NCBI GenBank assembly: GCA_014595895.1
Contig: JABUKB010000002.1
Location: 222,868-286,867 of the forward strand
Direction: 5' to 3'
Length of the DNA stretch: 64,000 nucleotides
From: Lysinibacillus odysseyi
GTDB lineage: Bacteria; Bacillota; Bacilli; Bacillales_A; Planococcaceae
Below the pieces are notes generated by a model. That model was not told the DNA's origin. It did not search any database and worked only from the letters and a program-made list of their open reading frames with translations. Positions 7,650 through 14,903 of the stretch are shown piece by piece. Both the position numbers and the translations under genes were made by a program. Within the stretch, counting starts at the first letter, position 1, and each line of letters begins with the position of its first letter.

Positions 7650-9575
7650 TCATTCTTTCATATGTGCAATATAACGCCATCTAATTAAACCGAAATAAAT
7701 GATTTGAATGACTAAAAACACACAAAAGGCAATGATCGTTTCATTGATAATAATCAAGTTCATGACATCTTTTAAAAGGGTTTGTAAAGCGATAAAAACA
7801 AAGATGCTATGCACTAAAGCTAGTCCCCACGGCAGGAAAAATTGTGGTGCTAAATGACGTGTAATGATGCGTTTCATCTCCCCCTCAGTAAGCCCCATTC
7901 TCCTAAGCGCTATAAATTGCTGTCGTTCTGTTTCCATATTGGCATAAAACTTAAAGTAAATAAAACTTCCTGCTGCCAGCAAGAATACAATGACCGCTAA
8001 AACACCGATTACAGTAAACAAAGCATACATTGCTAGTATATAAGAATAATTTGAGCCATTGTTTTCAAAATAAAAAGGCAACGAATATTCCGTATTGATA
8101 ATATACTCCTGGGACACTAATTGCTGAATCGATAGACCAATATTTTTAGCCTCTAACCAGTTTGGAATATCGAAGGCAAATAGATGGTAGTACGGCACCT
8201 CTCCATTATCTTGCAAAGGTCTTCGTAAGGACTGATAATCTTCATCGCTAATGATAATGGCATTTTGACTAATAATACCTACCGGGAAAATAATCGCCGG
8301 GTATACTTGATTAATCGTAATGGCAATATCATTTTCAATTAATACGGTATCAACGACTAGTCCTTCTAGTTTCTGGATCGAATCTTCTGTGGAGGGAATA
8401 AACATTGCTTCTCCCTCGTCTAAATGAACAAGTGATAATCCGTATGAAAACAGCATCCGGTTAATATCAGTTTCCCGAAACACTTCTACTTCATTGGATG
8501 TGGCAGCAGATGTTTGCTTCACCACCTGGAAGCGCGTCATATGGTAAGAAAATTCCCCGTCTTCCAGCTCACTCATCAATCTATTGATATGCTCATGTTC
8601 ATAAGGGTTATCTACATGCCCTTTATAGACAATACCTAAAGGATTTAACCGGTCGTACTGTGCTGTATAAGAGGACATGGCTGCTAACGATACTACACAT
8701 AAAAAGGCCAGCATAGATACCATCGTTACGACAAAAAACATTCTTGCACTTTGACGCATCATCACATACTGCTGCGCAATCGATAACATCCGTGCCTTAT
8801 ACCAATAGAATTTCTTTCTGCTTTTCATTAAATCCAATATCAAAAAGATTGTATCTGAAAAAAAGTAATAGGTACCAAATGTGATAAAAATGGGAATCCA
8901 CATAGAAAACATAAGTGTCATACGCGTTGTCATCAATGCCAATCCATAACCGATGGCTAAAAGAAGAACTCCCCATATAGCTCCCTTTTTGGAATAGGTT
9001 ACACGTTGATCACCATATCTTGTACGCAAAAGGACCCCTAGCTTAGGCGGTTCTGTATATTTCACACTTACTAGGGAGATAACCGCAAAGGCACCCATAA
9101 ACACGGCAAACGTAAGGATAAAAGGTGGCCACGATAAATATAATGGCAGCTTTTCCAATCCCAGTAGTTCACGAATAATAAGAAAGAAAAACTTCGAGAA
9201 GGCAAAACCAAACAATATCCCACTAACGCTCGATAAAAAGCCGATTGTCATCGTCTCGATAAAAATAAGCTTACCTAACTGCTTCATTTCCATCCCTAAA
9301 TGCAGTAAAATGGCAAATTCCTTCGATCGTACTTCCAGGAATGCTTTTAGCGAATAAAAAATAAAAAAGCATGAAAAGGCGACTAATACTACCTCTGCCA
9401 TCACCATGCCTGTAAAGGATATATCCCCAATAAAACCATTTTCAATTTCAGGGTGAAACATGAGCATAGAGAACAGGAAAAACACAAAAACCGAAAAGAA
9501 GCTTGCCATAAAAAAGGCGGCATAATTTCGGAAATTACGAAAGACGTTATGGTAAGCGAATTGTTGAAAAGTCAC
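7650..9575 (-). CDS. BceB-type ABC transporter permease (antimicrobial peptide sensing/detoxification)
   Basis: A 641-residue FtsX-like permease of the BceB class. Four hydrophobic segments lie in the first 230 residues and two more near 280-310. A large extracytoplasmic domain of about 200 residues (about 315-520) follows, then four C-terminal segments interrupted by ETERQQFIALRRMGLTEGEMKR, the typical intracellular coupling stretch. Such permeases bind cell-wall-active peptides such as bacitracin-like antibiotics and signal flux to the partner kinase. The GTG start at 9575 has GGAGG 8 bases upstream. It overlaps the ATPase gene by 29 bp, implying translational coupling. The substrate cannot be deduced. 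Confidence 0.9.
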   Translation of the reverse strand: MTFQQFAYHNVFRNFRNYAAFFMASFFSVFVFFLFSMLMFHPEIENGFIGDISFTGMVMAEVVLVAFSCFFIFYSLKAFLEVRSKEFAILLHLGMEMKQLGKLIFIETMTIGFLSSVSGILFGFAFSKFFFLIIRELLGLEKLPLYLSWPPFILTFAVFMGAFAVISLVSVKYTEPPKLGVLLRTRYGDQRVTYSKKGAIWGVLLLAIGYGLALMTTRMTLMFSMWIPIFITFGTYYFFSDTIFLILDLMKSRKKFYWYKARMLSIAQQYVMMRQSARMFFVVTMVSMLAFLCVVSLAAMSSYTAQYDRLNPLGIVYKGHVDNPYEHEHINRLMSELEDGEFSYHMTRFQVVKQTSAATSNEVEVFRETDINRMLFSYGLSLVHLDEGEAMFIPSTEDSIQKLEGLVVDTVLIENDIAITINQVYPAIIFPVGIISQNAIIISDEDYQSLRRPLQDNGEVPYYHLFAFDIPNWLEAKNIGLSIQQLVSQEYIINTEYSLPFYFENNGSNYSYILAMYALFTVIGVLAVIVFLLAAGSFIYFKFYANMETERQQFIALRRMGLTEGEMKRIITRHLAPQFFLPWGLALVHSIFVFIALQTLLKDVMNLIIINETIIAFCVFLVIQIIYFGLIRWRYIAHMKE

Positions 9576-10314
9576 CTACTTGTCCTCCTAACAAACTTAA
9601 TACGTTTAATATTCTTTGGAAGAATGTCTGCCTGCGTTCATCACCATAAATTTCATTGAAAAACTCACCATCTTTTATAAAAATGACCCGGTCACAATAA
9701 CTAGCTGCAATTGGATCATGAGTCACCATCATAATGGTTGTTTGTTTTTCTTGATTAATTTGTGACATCAGTTCCAGCACTTCACGCGAGGCATTGGAGT
9801 CTAAATTTCCAGTAGGTTCGTCCGCTAAGATAAGCGAAGGACTATGGATTAGCGCTCTCGCAATAGCCGTGCGTTGTGCCTGTCCGCCTGAAATTTCATT
9901 TGGGCGTTTTTGTAAAATATTTTCCAATCCCAATTTTTCAGCAAGTGCAGCGAGGCGATCTTCCATCAGCTCGACTGGCTGCTCATCTAGCGTTAATGGC
10001 AATATAATGTTTTCCTCGACCGTCAGCATAGGCAATAAATTAAAGTCTTGAAAGATAAACCCTAATTGGCGTCGGCGAAAATAAGCTAATTCTTTGCTGT
10101 TTAATTGGCGTGGTCTTTTTCCGTTAAAAACAATATCCCCACTCGTTGGCACATCAATCATAGAAATTAAATTCAGCAGCGTTGTTTTCCCGCTACCCGA
10201 TGGTCCCATAACTGCTACAAACTCACCCTTTTCCACCTCAAAACTTAACTGATTAAGGGCCCGTGTCGTAACCTTTCCTTCATATACTTTCGTTACTTCT
10301 TGTATTTGTAACAT
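9547..10314 (-). CDS. BceA-type ABC transporter ATP-binding protein
   Basis: 255 residues. Walker A GPSGSGKTT at about 37-45, Q-loop FIFQDFNLLP, signature ISGGQAQR and Walker B LILADEPTGNLD are intact. Family members energise BceB-like permeases that free lipid II-cycle intermediates from peptide antibiotics. The C-terminal 25 residues read into the 29-bp overlap with the permease gene. The ATG at 10314 is preceded by GAGGG at 10 bases. Operon order on the minus strand is regulator, kinase, ATPase, permease, the classical bceRSAB order, except for a 222-bp gap holding a decayed ORF before this gene. Confidence 0.94.
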   Translation of the reverse strand: MLQIQEVTKVYEGKVTTRALNQLSFEVEKGEFVAVMGPSGSGKTTLLNLISMIDVPTSGDIVFNGKRPRQLNSKELAYFRRRQLGFIFQDFNLLPMLTVEENIILPLTLDEQPVELMEDRLAALAEKLGLENILQKRPNEISGGQAQRTAIARALIHSPSLILADEPTGNLDSNASREVLELMSQINQEKQTTIMMVTHDPIAASYCDRVIFIKDGEFFNEIYGDERRQTFFQRILNVLSLLGGQVGDFSTIRLP

Positions 10315-10330
10315 AACGTTTCATCCCTCG

Positions 10331-10540
10331 CTAACAAGTAGTGGCACTTCGATTCGTCCATGGTAAAACGAATTCAAAGCTCACCTCTATTTTCGGTTCC
10401 GCAAAGCTCTACAATTCCATATAATTCAACCAGTCTAATCGGTCTTTAATAGAGGGAATTTGAACATACAGTTCCTTGATTTTTTGTACATCTATTTGTC
10501 ACACCCGACCCTCAATCTGTAATTGTTCTAGCGGTCTCAC
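10331..10540 (-). pseudogene. Decayed 69-codon ORF inside the bce-type operon
   Basis: The gap between kinase and ATPase contains one continuous frame starting with a GTG that overlaps the kinase stop (GTGA, 10540-10537) and ending at TAG 10331-10333. It is interrupted by only two in-frame stops, TGA at 10499-10501 and TAG at 10409-10411. Between them it encodes a plausible peptide (QIDVQKIKELYVQIPSIKD..., then after the second stop SFAEPKIEVSFEFVLPW). A stop-coupled start and a protein-like composition suggest a small gene or gene fragment that has been lost. I do not recognise the family. Confidence 0.45.
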
Positions 10541-11529
10541 CTTTTCTGTTGAAACCGTACCGTGACTGTTGTTCCTTGATTTACTTCAGATACAATATCC
10601 AGCTTATGTCCAAGCCGACTGCAAATCTCCTGTGCAATATATAAACCCATTCCTGTTGATTCGCCCGTTTTCCGGCCATTTTCTCCTGTAAAAAAAGCTT
10701 TGGTTACACGGCTCAAATCCGATTTCGGAATACCGATCCCTTCATCTTGCACTGTTAGCATCACTTGTTCATCTTCTACTTTTGCCTGGATAAAAATTTT
10801 TTTATTCTTATCAAACGTATATTTCAATGCATTTGTTATGAATTGGGTAAACATAAATTTCAGCCATTTCGAGTCACTCATGACCACTATATCTTCCCCG
10901 ATATCCACTTCCGGGAAAACACGCTTAGCAATAAACAGCCGCTTGTTGTCATTAATAGTAGACGTTACGAGTTGCTTTAAGTTCACCGCTTCTACTTGCA
11001 AATCCTCTTCGAAATTTTCTAGGCGGGCATTCATCAAGACCATTTCCAATCCGCCCTTCAGACGGTCTACCTCTTCTTGCACACTGCGCTTATCCAATGA
11101 TTCCTCTTGCAGCAACAACTCCAATACAGCGACCGGTGTTTTCATTTGATGAATCCACTGATTGGTAAATTTATATTGTCTCCCTTGACTTGCATAGAGG
11201 GATTGTACCTCGTGCTGATAATGACGATACAACTCCTGCATATATTTTTCGGTTTGATAGTATTCTGCTGTTTTTGCGTTTTTTTGCAACGCATCATCCA
11301 TGCGCTGCGGCAACTCTGTAATCTTCCCTAAATAACGACGACGCAGCATGTAACGAATCGTCAAAAAAGAGCAAATCAATAGTATGCTCATAACAATTGT
11401 ATAAATAGCCGTGTCGAGATTGCGAAAGCCTTCTAGCCAATAAATCATCAATATAAACAGCACGACGACTACTTGAAAAAGTATGTAGGAAAGATGTTCC
11501 TTAATAAATAGCTTCAATCCTTCACGCAT
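10537..11529 (-). CDS. BceS-type intramembrane-sensing histidine kinase
   Basis: 330 residues. Two transmembrane helices near residues 15-60 are separated by only a few residues, so there is no real extracellular sensor domain; such kinases take their signal from the partner BceB permease. The phosphoacceptor box HQMKTPVAVLELLL lies near residue 127, followed by a HATPase domain with FITNALKYTF, VQDEGIGIPKSDL and GESTGMGLYIA. The ATG overlaps the regulator stop by one base (TAATG). The gene ends where the decayed small ORF begins. Confidence 0.93.
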   Translation of the reverse strand: MREGLKLFIKEHLSYILFQVVVVLFILMIYWLEGFRNLDTAIYTIVMSILLICSFLTIRYMLRRRYLGKITELPQRMDDALQKNAKTAEYYQTEKYMQELYRHYQHEVQSLYASQGRQYKFTNQWIHQMKTPVAVLELLLQEESLDKRSVQEEVDRLKGGLEMVLMNARLENFEEDLQVEAVNLKQLVTSTINDNKRLFIAKRVFPEVDIGEDIVVMSDSKWLKFMFTQFITNALKYTFDKNKKIFIQAKVEDEQVMLTVQDEGIGIPKSDLSRVTKAFFTGENGRKTGESTGMGLYIAQEICSRLGHKLDIVSEVNQGTTVTVRFQQKR

Positions 11530-12233
11530 TAGGCTTCCTCCGCATGCAGGATAAAGCGGTATCCCGCCCCTCGCACAGTTTCAATAGTTGATTGCACATG
11601 ATAGTCGGCTAATTTTTTGCGGACACGTGTCATGTTAACGTTCAGTGTATTTTCATCGACAAAGGCTTGGTCATCCCACAGGTGTTCAAGTAACTGATCA
11701 CGTGACACTACCTTTGGCGCATGATTCATCAGCAAATCTAATATGATGCACTCTTTCTTTTGCAACGGAATAACCGTATCCTTCAGCTGCAGTTCCATTC
11801 TTTCTAAAAATAACGTCAGCACGCCTTGTTTGACAGTACGTTCCTCTTGTTTCGGTGCATATTCCCCGTATGTACGGCGTAAATGACTGCGAATTTTAGC
11901 GAGCACAATTTCATAATGAAAAGGCTTCGTAATAAAATCATCGCCGCCATTTTCAAGGGCAAAAATTTGATCCATCTCCCCTGATCGCGCTGAAATAAAT
12001 AAAATAGGACACGTTGTATGCTGCCTTAGCTGACGACACCAGTAATAACCGTCATATGTAGGTAAATTAATATCCAACAGCACCATATGTGGGTCAAACG
12101 CTATGCATTCTTCAATAATTTGTTCAAAATTTTCGACGATTGCTACATCATATTGGTATTTCCTTAATGTCTCTGCCAATAATGTAGCGATTTTATGATC
12201 GTCTTCTACAATATATATACGATGTTTTTCCAT
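11529..12233 (-). CDS. BceR-type OmpR-family response regulator
   Basis: 234 residues with an N-terminal receiver (acidic pair EDD at 10-12, phosphoacceptor Asp in VLLDINLPTYDG near residue 54, Lys in FITKPFHY near residue 103) and a C-terminal winged-helix domain (RGAGYRF near the end). It is the first gene of the bce-type operon and is expected to activate the ATPase-permease pair when the transporter is working. The next gene upstream, at 12489, is divergent, so the operon promoter lies within 12234-12488. Confidence 0.93.
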   Translation of the reverse strand: MEKHRIYIVEDDHKIATLLAETLRKYQYDVAIVENFEQIIEECIAFDPHMVLLDINLPTYDGYYWCRQLRQHTTCPILFISARSGEMDQIFALENGGDDFITKPFHYEIVLAKIRSHLRRTYGEYAPKQEERTVKQGVLTLFLERMELQLKDTVIPLQKKECIILDLLMNHAPKVVSRDQLLEHLWDDQAFVDENTLNVNMTRVRKKLADYHVQSTIETVRGAGYRFILHAEEA

Positions 12234-12421
12234 CTTTTCACCTCATCACTTTCCAACAAGCCTACTCTCTATTTTACATGAAAAAGTACAGTACTCAAAA
12301 CACCTGCACATACTCCTGTAACCAGACAATATAGGGATTTCCTTTTTCCCTTATGCATATTCAACTACTTCTGCTATTCAAGCACTTGTTTGAAACTTCA
12401 CTATGCCTATAAAAGTGGGGT

Positions 12422-12450
12422 TTGGTATTGCAGTGTTACTCATCTATAAT
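12422..12450 (+). promoter_or_regulatory. Candidate promoter for the ureohydrolase gene
   Basis: TTGGTA (12422-12427), a 17-bp spacer and TATAAT (12445-12450), about 40 bp ahead of the start codon at 12489. The -35 box is weak, the -10 box is perfect. Confidence 0.5.
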
Positions 12451-12488
12451 GAAAATATCAATGTTTGAGATATGAAGGGGTGCTGACT

Positions 12489-13418
12489 ATGCATAAAAAA
12501 TTTAAAAGTGACAACTGGCACGGGAGAATCGATCATCCTACAGATTCAGCCTACTATCGCTATCATCAGGTCATCCAGTGCGAGCCACATGAAAATCCAG
12601 GGCGAATTGGATTGATTGGCTTTGCTTGTGATGAGGGGGTCAGGAGAAATCTAGGGCAAACTGGAGCAAAGGAAGCCCCTAATGCTTTGAGAAAACAATT
12701 ATCTTCTCTGCCTTGGCGCCATTCTCAGTATCAGAATATGTTAACGGACTGGGGAGACATTATCTGTGAGGGTCAGAATCTAGAACAAGCCCAACAACAG
12801 TTGGGCGACAAAGTAAGTGACATGCTGCAGCACGGCCAAGTAATCATCTTAGGCGGCGGTCATGAAACGCTGTATGGTCAATACCTTGGCGTTCGCAAAG
12901 CGGCCGGACCGGATGCATCGATTGGTATGCTGAATGTCGATGCCCATTTCGATTTGCGCGCTTATGATGACCAGCCTTCCTCCGGTACGATGTTTAAACA
13001 GATTTTAGATGAAGACCGCAATGCCCATTATTTCGTATGTGGTATTCAAAAGTTCGGCAATACGACCGCCTTGTTTCATACTGCTGACCAATATGGTGTT
13101 GATTATTTTTTAGAGGAACAATTGGATACAGCAGAATTTCACAGTGCACTAGATGAGTTTATCGGCAAGCATGACGTACTAATTCTTACGTTATGCATGG
13201 ATGTTCTAAGTGCAGCCGAGGCTCCTGGTGTGAGTGCCCCTTCGCCATTCGGCTTATCCGCTCTTCAAGTAAGGAAGCTATTACGTAAGATAGCATCCAC
13301 AAATAAAATGACTAGCTTTAGTATTTGCGAAGTGAATCCTAGATTGGATGTTAACAATCAAACCGCTAAATTAGGTGCCTATTTCATAAATGAGGTTATC
13401 TTTGAAAGTTTGAGTTAG
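12489..13418 (+). CDS. Ureohydrolase, formimidoylglutamase-like
   Basis: 309 residues of the arginase/agmatinase/formimidoylglutamase superfamily with a dinuclear metal site. Ligand motifs are visible: GGGHE near residue 120, NVDAHFD near 150 and the MDVLSAAEAPGVSAPSPFG stretch near 240. The VSAPSP context and overall similarity favour HutG-type formimidoylglutamase (formimidoylglutamate to glutamate plus formamide) over arginase, but agmatinase cannot be excluded. No other hut genes are nearby. The ATG at 12489 has AAGGGG upstream; the longer frame adds eight codons without a ribosome site. A bidirectional terminator follows. Confidence 0.8.
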   Translation: MHKKFKSDNWHGRIDHPTDSAYYRYHQVIQCEPHENPGRIGLIGFACDEGVRRNLGQTGAKEAPNALRKQLSSLPWRHSQYQNMLTDWGDIICEGQNLEQAQQQLGDKVSDMLQHGQVIILGGGHETLYGQYLGVRKAAGPDASIGMLNVDAHFDLRAYDDQPSSGTMFKQILDEDRNAHYFVCGIQKFGNTTALFHTADQYGVDYFLEEQLDTAEFHSALDEFIGKHDVLILTLCMDVLSAAEAPGVSAPSPFGLSALQVRKLLRKIASTNKMTSFSICEVNPRLDVNNQTAKLGAYFINEVIFESLS

Positions 13419-13443
13419 TTCCATATTCAGATGAACCGAATGA

Positions 13444-13485
13444 AAAGGCACGGCTAACATCTATGTGAATGTTAGCCGTGCCTTT
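13444..13485. terminator. Bidirectional terminator between the ureohydrolase gene and lplJ
   Basis: Perfect 17-bp stem AAAGGCACGGCTAACAT / ATGTTAGCCGTGCCTTT with an 8-base loop, placed between convergent stop codons. Confidence 0.9.
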
Positions 13486-13489
13486 CCGC

Positions 13490-14482
13490 TTAATAAATCA
13501 ATTGTAAAAATTCTTCTTTTGATACCCCGCCAAAATAAGTCGTAATATCAATATCACCTAGATTTTCTGCAATCGCTGTGCGGTCATAGCGTGTCCCGAC
13601 TAATAATTGCTCGATTTCCGCTACATCTCCAACACCAAAGAAGTCGCCATAAATAACAACTTCGTCAATCATTCCTTTGTTTACTTCCAGGCGTATATCA
13701 ATGCTGCCTGAAGGGAAGCGATGCTGCTTTTGAATATTGAATCGAGGGGATTTGCCGTAGTTCCATTCCCATTTCTGATAGCGCTCTTTTGATAGCTGGT
13801 GGATATTTTCCCAGTCTTGCTCTGTCAGTTCGTAATATTTAATGTTTTCCTCACCGCCGAAAATCGAGATTAAAATGGCCTGGCGGAACTCTTCTATTGT
13901 CATCGGCTCTTTTAATAAGTCGGCAATATTTGCTACGCGTGAACGTACAGACTTGATGCCTTTGGATTCAATTTTATCTTTCTTTACTTTCAACGAGCTG
14001 ACAACCGCATCGATATTTAAATCAAACATGAGTGTCCCATGACTGAACATACGGCCCTTCGTCGCAAATTGCGCGTTGCCTGATACTTTTCGGCCCTCTG
14101 CTAAAATATCGTTACGTCCTGACAGTTCTGCTTGTACACCCATTTTTTCAAGCGCATCCACTACTGGCTGCGTAAATTTTTTATAGTTGTGGAAGCTGTT
14201 GCCATCATCTTTTGTTAAGAAACTAAAATTTAAATTCCCTAAGTCATGATAGACAGCGCCCCCGCCCGATAAGCGGCGCACAACGATTACGCCATTTTCC
14301 TCTACATAATCGGTATTGATTTCCTCAATCGTATTTTGGTTCTTTCCAATAATGATAGAAGGCTGGTTAATATAAAACAGCAAAAAATCATCTTTCTCGA
14401 TGTCCATATTTTTTAATACATATTCCTCGATCGCCAAATTGATGCGCGGATCTGTAATACCTTTATTATCGATGAAATACAT
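13490..14482 (-). CDS. lplJ: Lipoate-protein ligase
   Basis: 330 residues. Attaches free lipoate to E2 subunits and GcvH through a lipoyl-AMP intermediate. The N-terminal catalytic domain has NQPSIIIGKNQN, VVRRLSGGGAVYHDLGNLNFSF and the lysine region VSGNAQF. A C-terminal accessory domain of about 80 residues starts near KSPRFNIQKQHRFPSG. The ATG at 14482 is preceded by AAGGAGTG. The divergent yhfH gene next to it reproduces the yhfH-lplJ neighbourhood of B. subtilis. Confidence 0.94.
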   Translation of the reverse strand: MYFIDNKGITDPRINLAIEEYVLKNMDIEKDDFLLFYINQPSIIIGKNQNTIEEINTDYVEENGVIVVRRLSGGGAVYHDLGNLNFSFLTKDDGNSFHNYKKFTQPVVDALEKMGVQAELSGRNDILAEGRKVSGNAQFATKGRMFSHGTLMFDLNIDAVVSSLKVKKDKIESKGIKSVRSRVANIADLLKEPMTIEEFRQAILISIFGGEENIKYYELTEQDWENIHQLSKERYQKWEWNYGKSPRFNIQKQHRFPSGSIDIRLEVNKGMIDEVVIYGDFFGVGDVAEIEQLLVGTRYDRTAIAENLGDIDITTYFGGVSKEEFLQLIY

Positions 14483-14623
14483 CTATTTCACTCCTTCGTA
14501 AATGTTACATAAATATTTTACAATAAATTTGTACTTTTATGTTGACTTCCGCAAACTGTTATAATACACTTATAAATAACAAAACAGTATTAGTACAGCT
14601 GAAATTAAAGGAGGCTATCCACA

Positions 14624-14749
14624 ATGTTAGAAAACGTAGTTGAGTTTTTCAAAAACTTACCAAAAAAGGTTTGTGTTCAATGCGGTGACAAGATCGAGGA
14701 ACAAAGTGAATGCTACAGCAACAATTGTGAGAAATGCAACAATCTTTAA
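14624..14749 (+). CDS. yhfH: YhfH-family small zinc-finger-like protein
   Basis: A 41-residue protein: a short amphipathic start (MLENVVEFFKNLPKK) followed by four cysteines in two pairs, CVQCG and CYSNNCEKC, typical of a zinc knuckle. Length and pattern match the YhfH family, whose function is unknown. AAAGGAGG lies 9 bases ahead of the ATG. It is followed by a strong terminator at 14819-14854. Confidence comes from the ribosome site, the family-like sequence and synteny with lplJ. Confidence 0.85.
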   Translation: MLENVVEFFKNLPKKVCVQCGDKIEEQSECYSNNCEKCNNL

Positions 14750-14818
14750 TTCACATGTCCTGCTGATTTCGTTTCATGATTTATGATCTAGAAAAAGAAT
14801 TATGCTTACACTTTCTAA

Positions 14819-14854
14819 AACTGCCAGGCACACTTAGTGCTTGGCAGTTTTTTT
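14819..14854 (+). terminator. Terminator downstream of yhfH
   Basis: ACTGCCAGGCAC.../GTGCTTGGCAGT hairpin followed by a run of eight T. Confidence 0.85.
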
Positions 14855-14860
14855 ACGGAA

Positions 14861-14898
14861 AAAGGTGTATTAGTACACACTGTACTAATACACCTTTT
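14861..14898 (-). terminator. Terminator of yhgE
   Basis: AAAGGTGTATTAGTACA / TGTACTAATACACCTTT, a 17-bp stem with a 4-base loop, six bases downstream of the yhgE stop on the minus strand. Confidence 0.85.
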
Positions 14899-14903
14899 GT
14901 TGT

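Noticed and set aside
10700..11149. 149-codon ORF opposite the BceS-type kinase
   Set aside because: Shadow of a clear kinase gene without ribosome site.
14542..14565. Consensus promoter TTGACT...TATAAT ahead of yhfH
   Set aside because: The two boxes are only 12 bp apart, too close to act as one sigma-A promoter.
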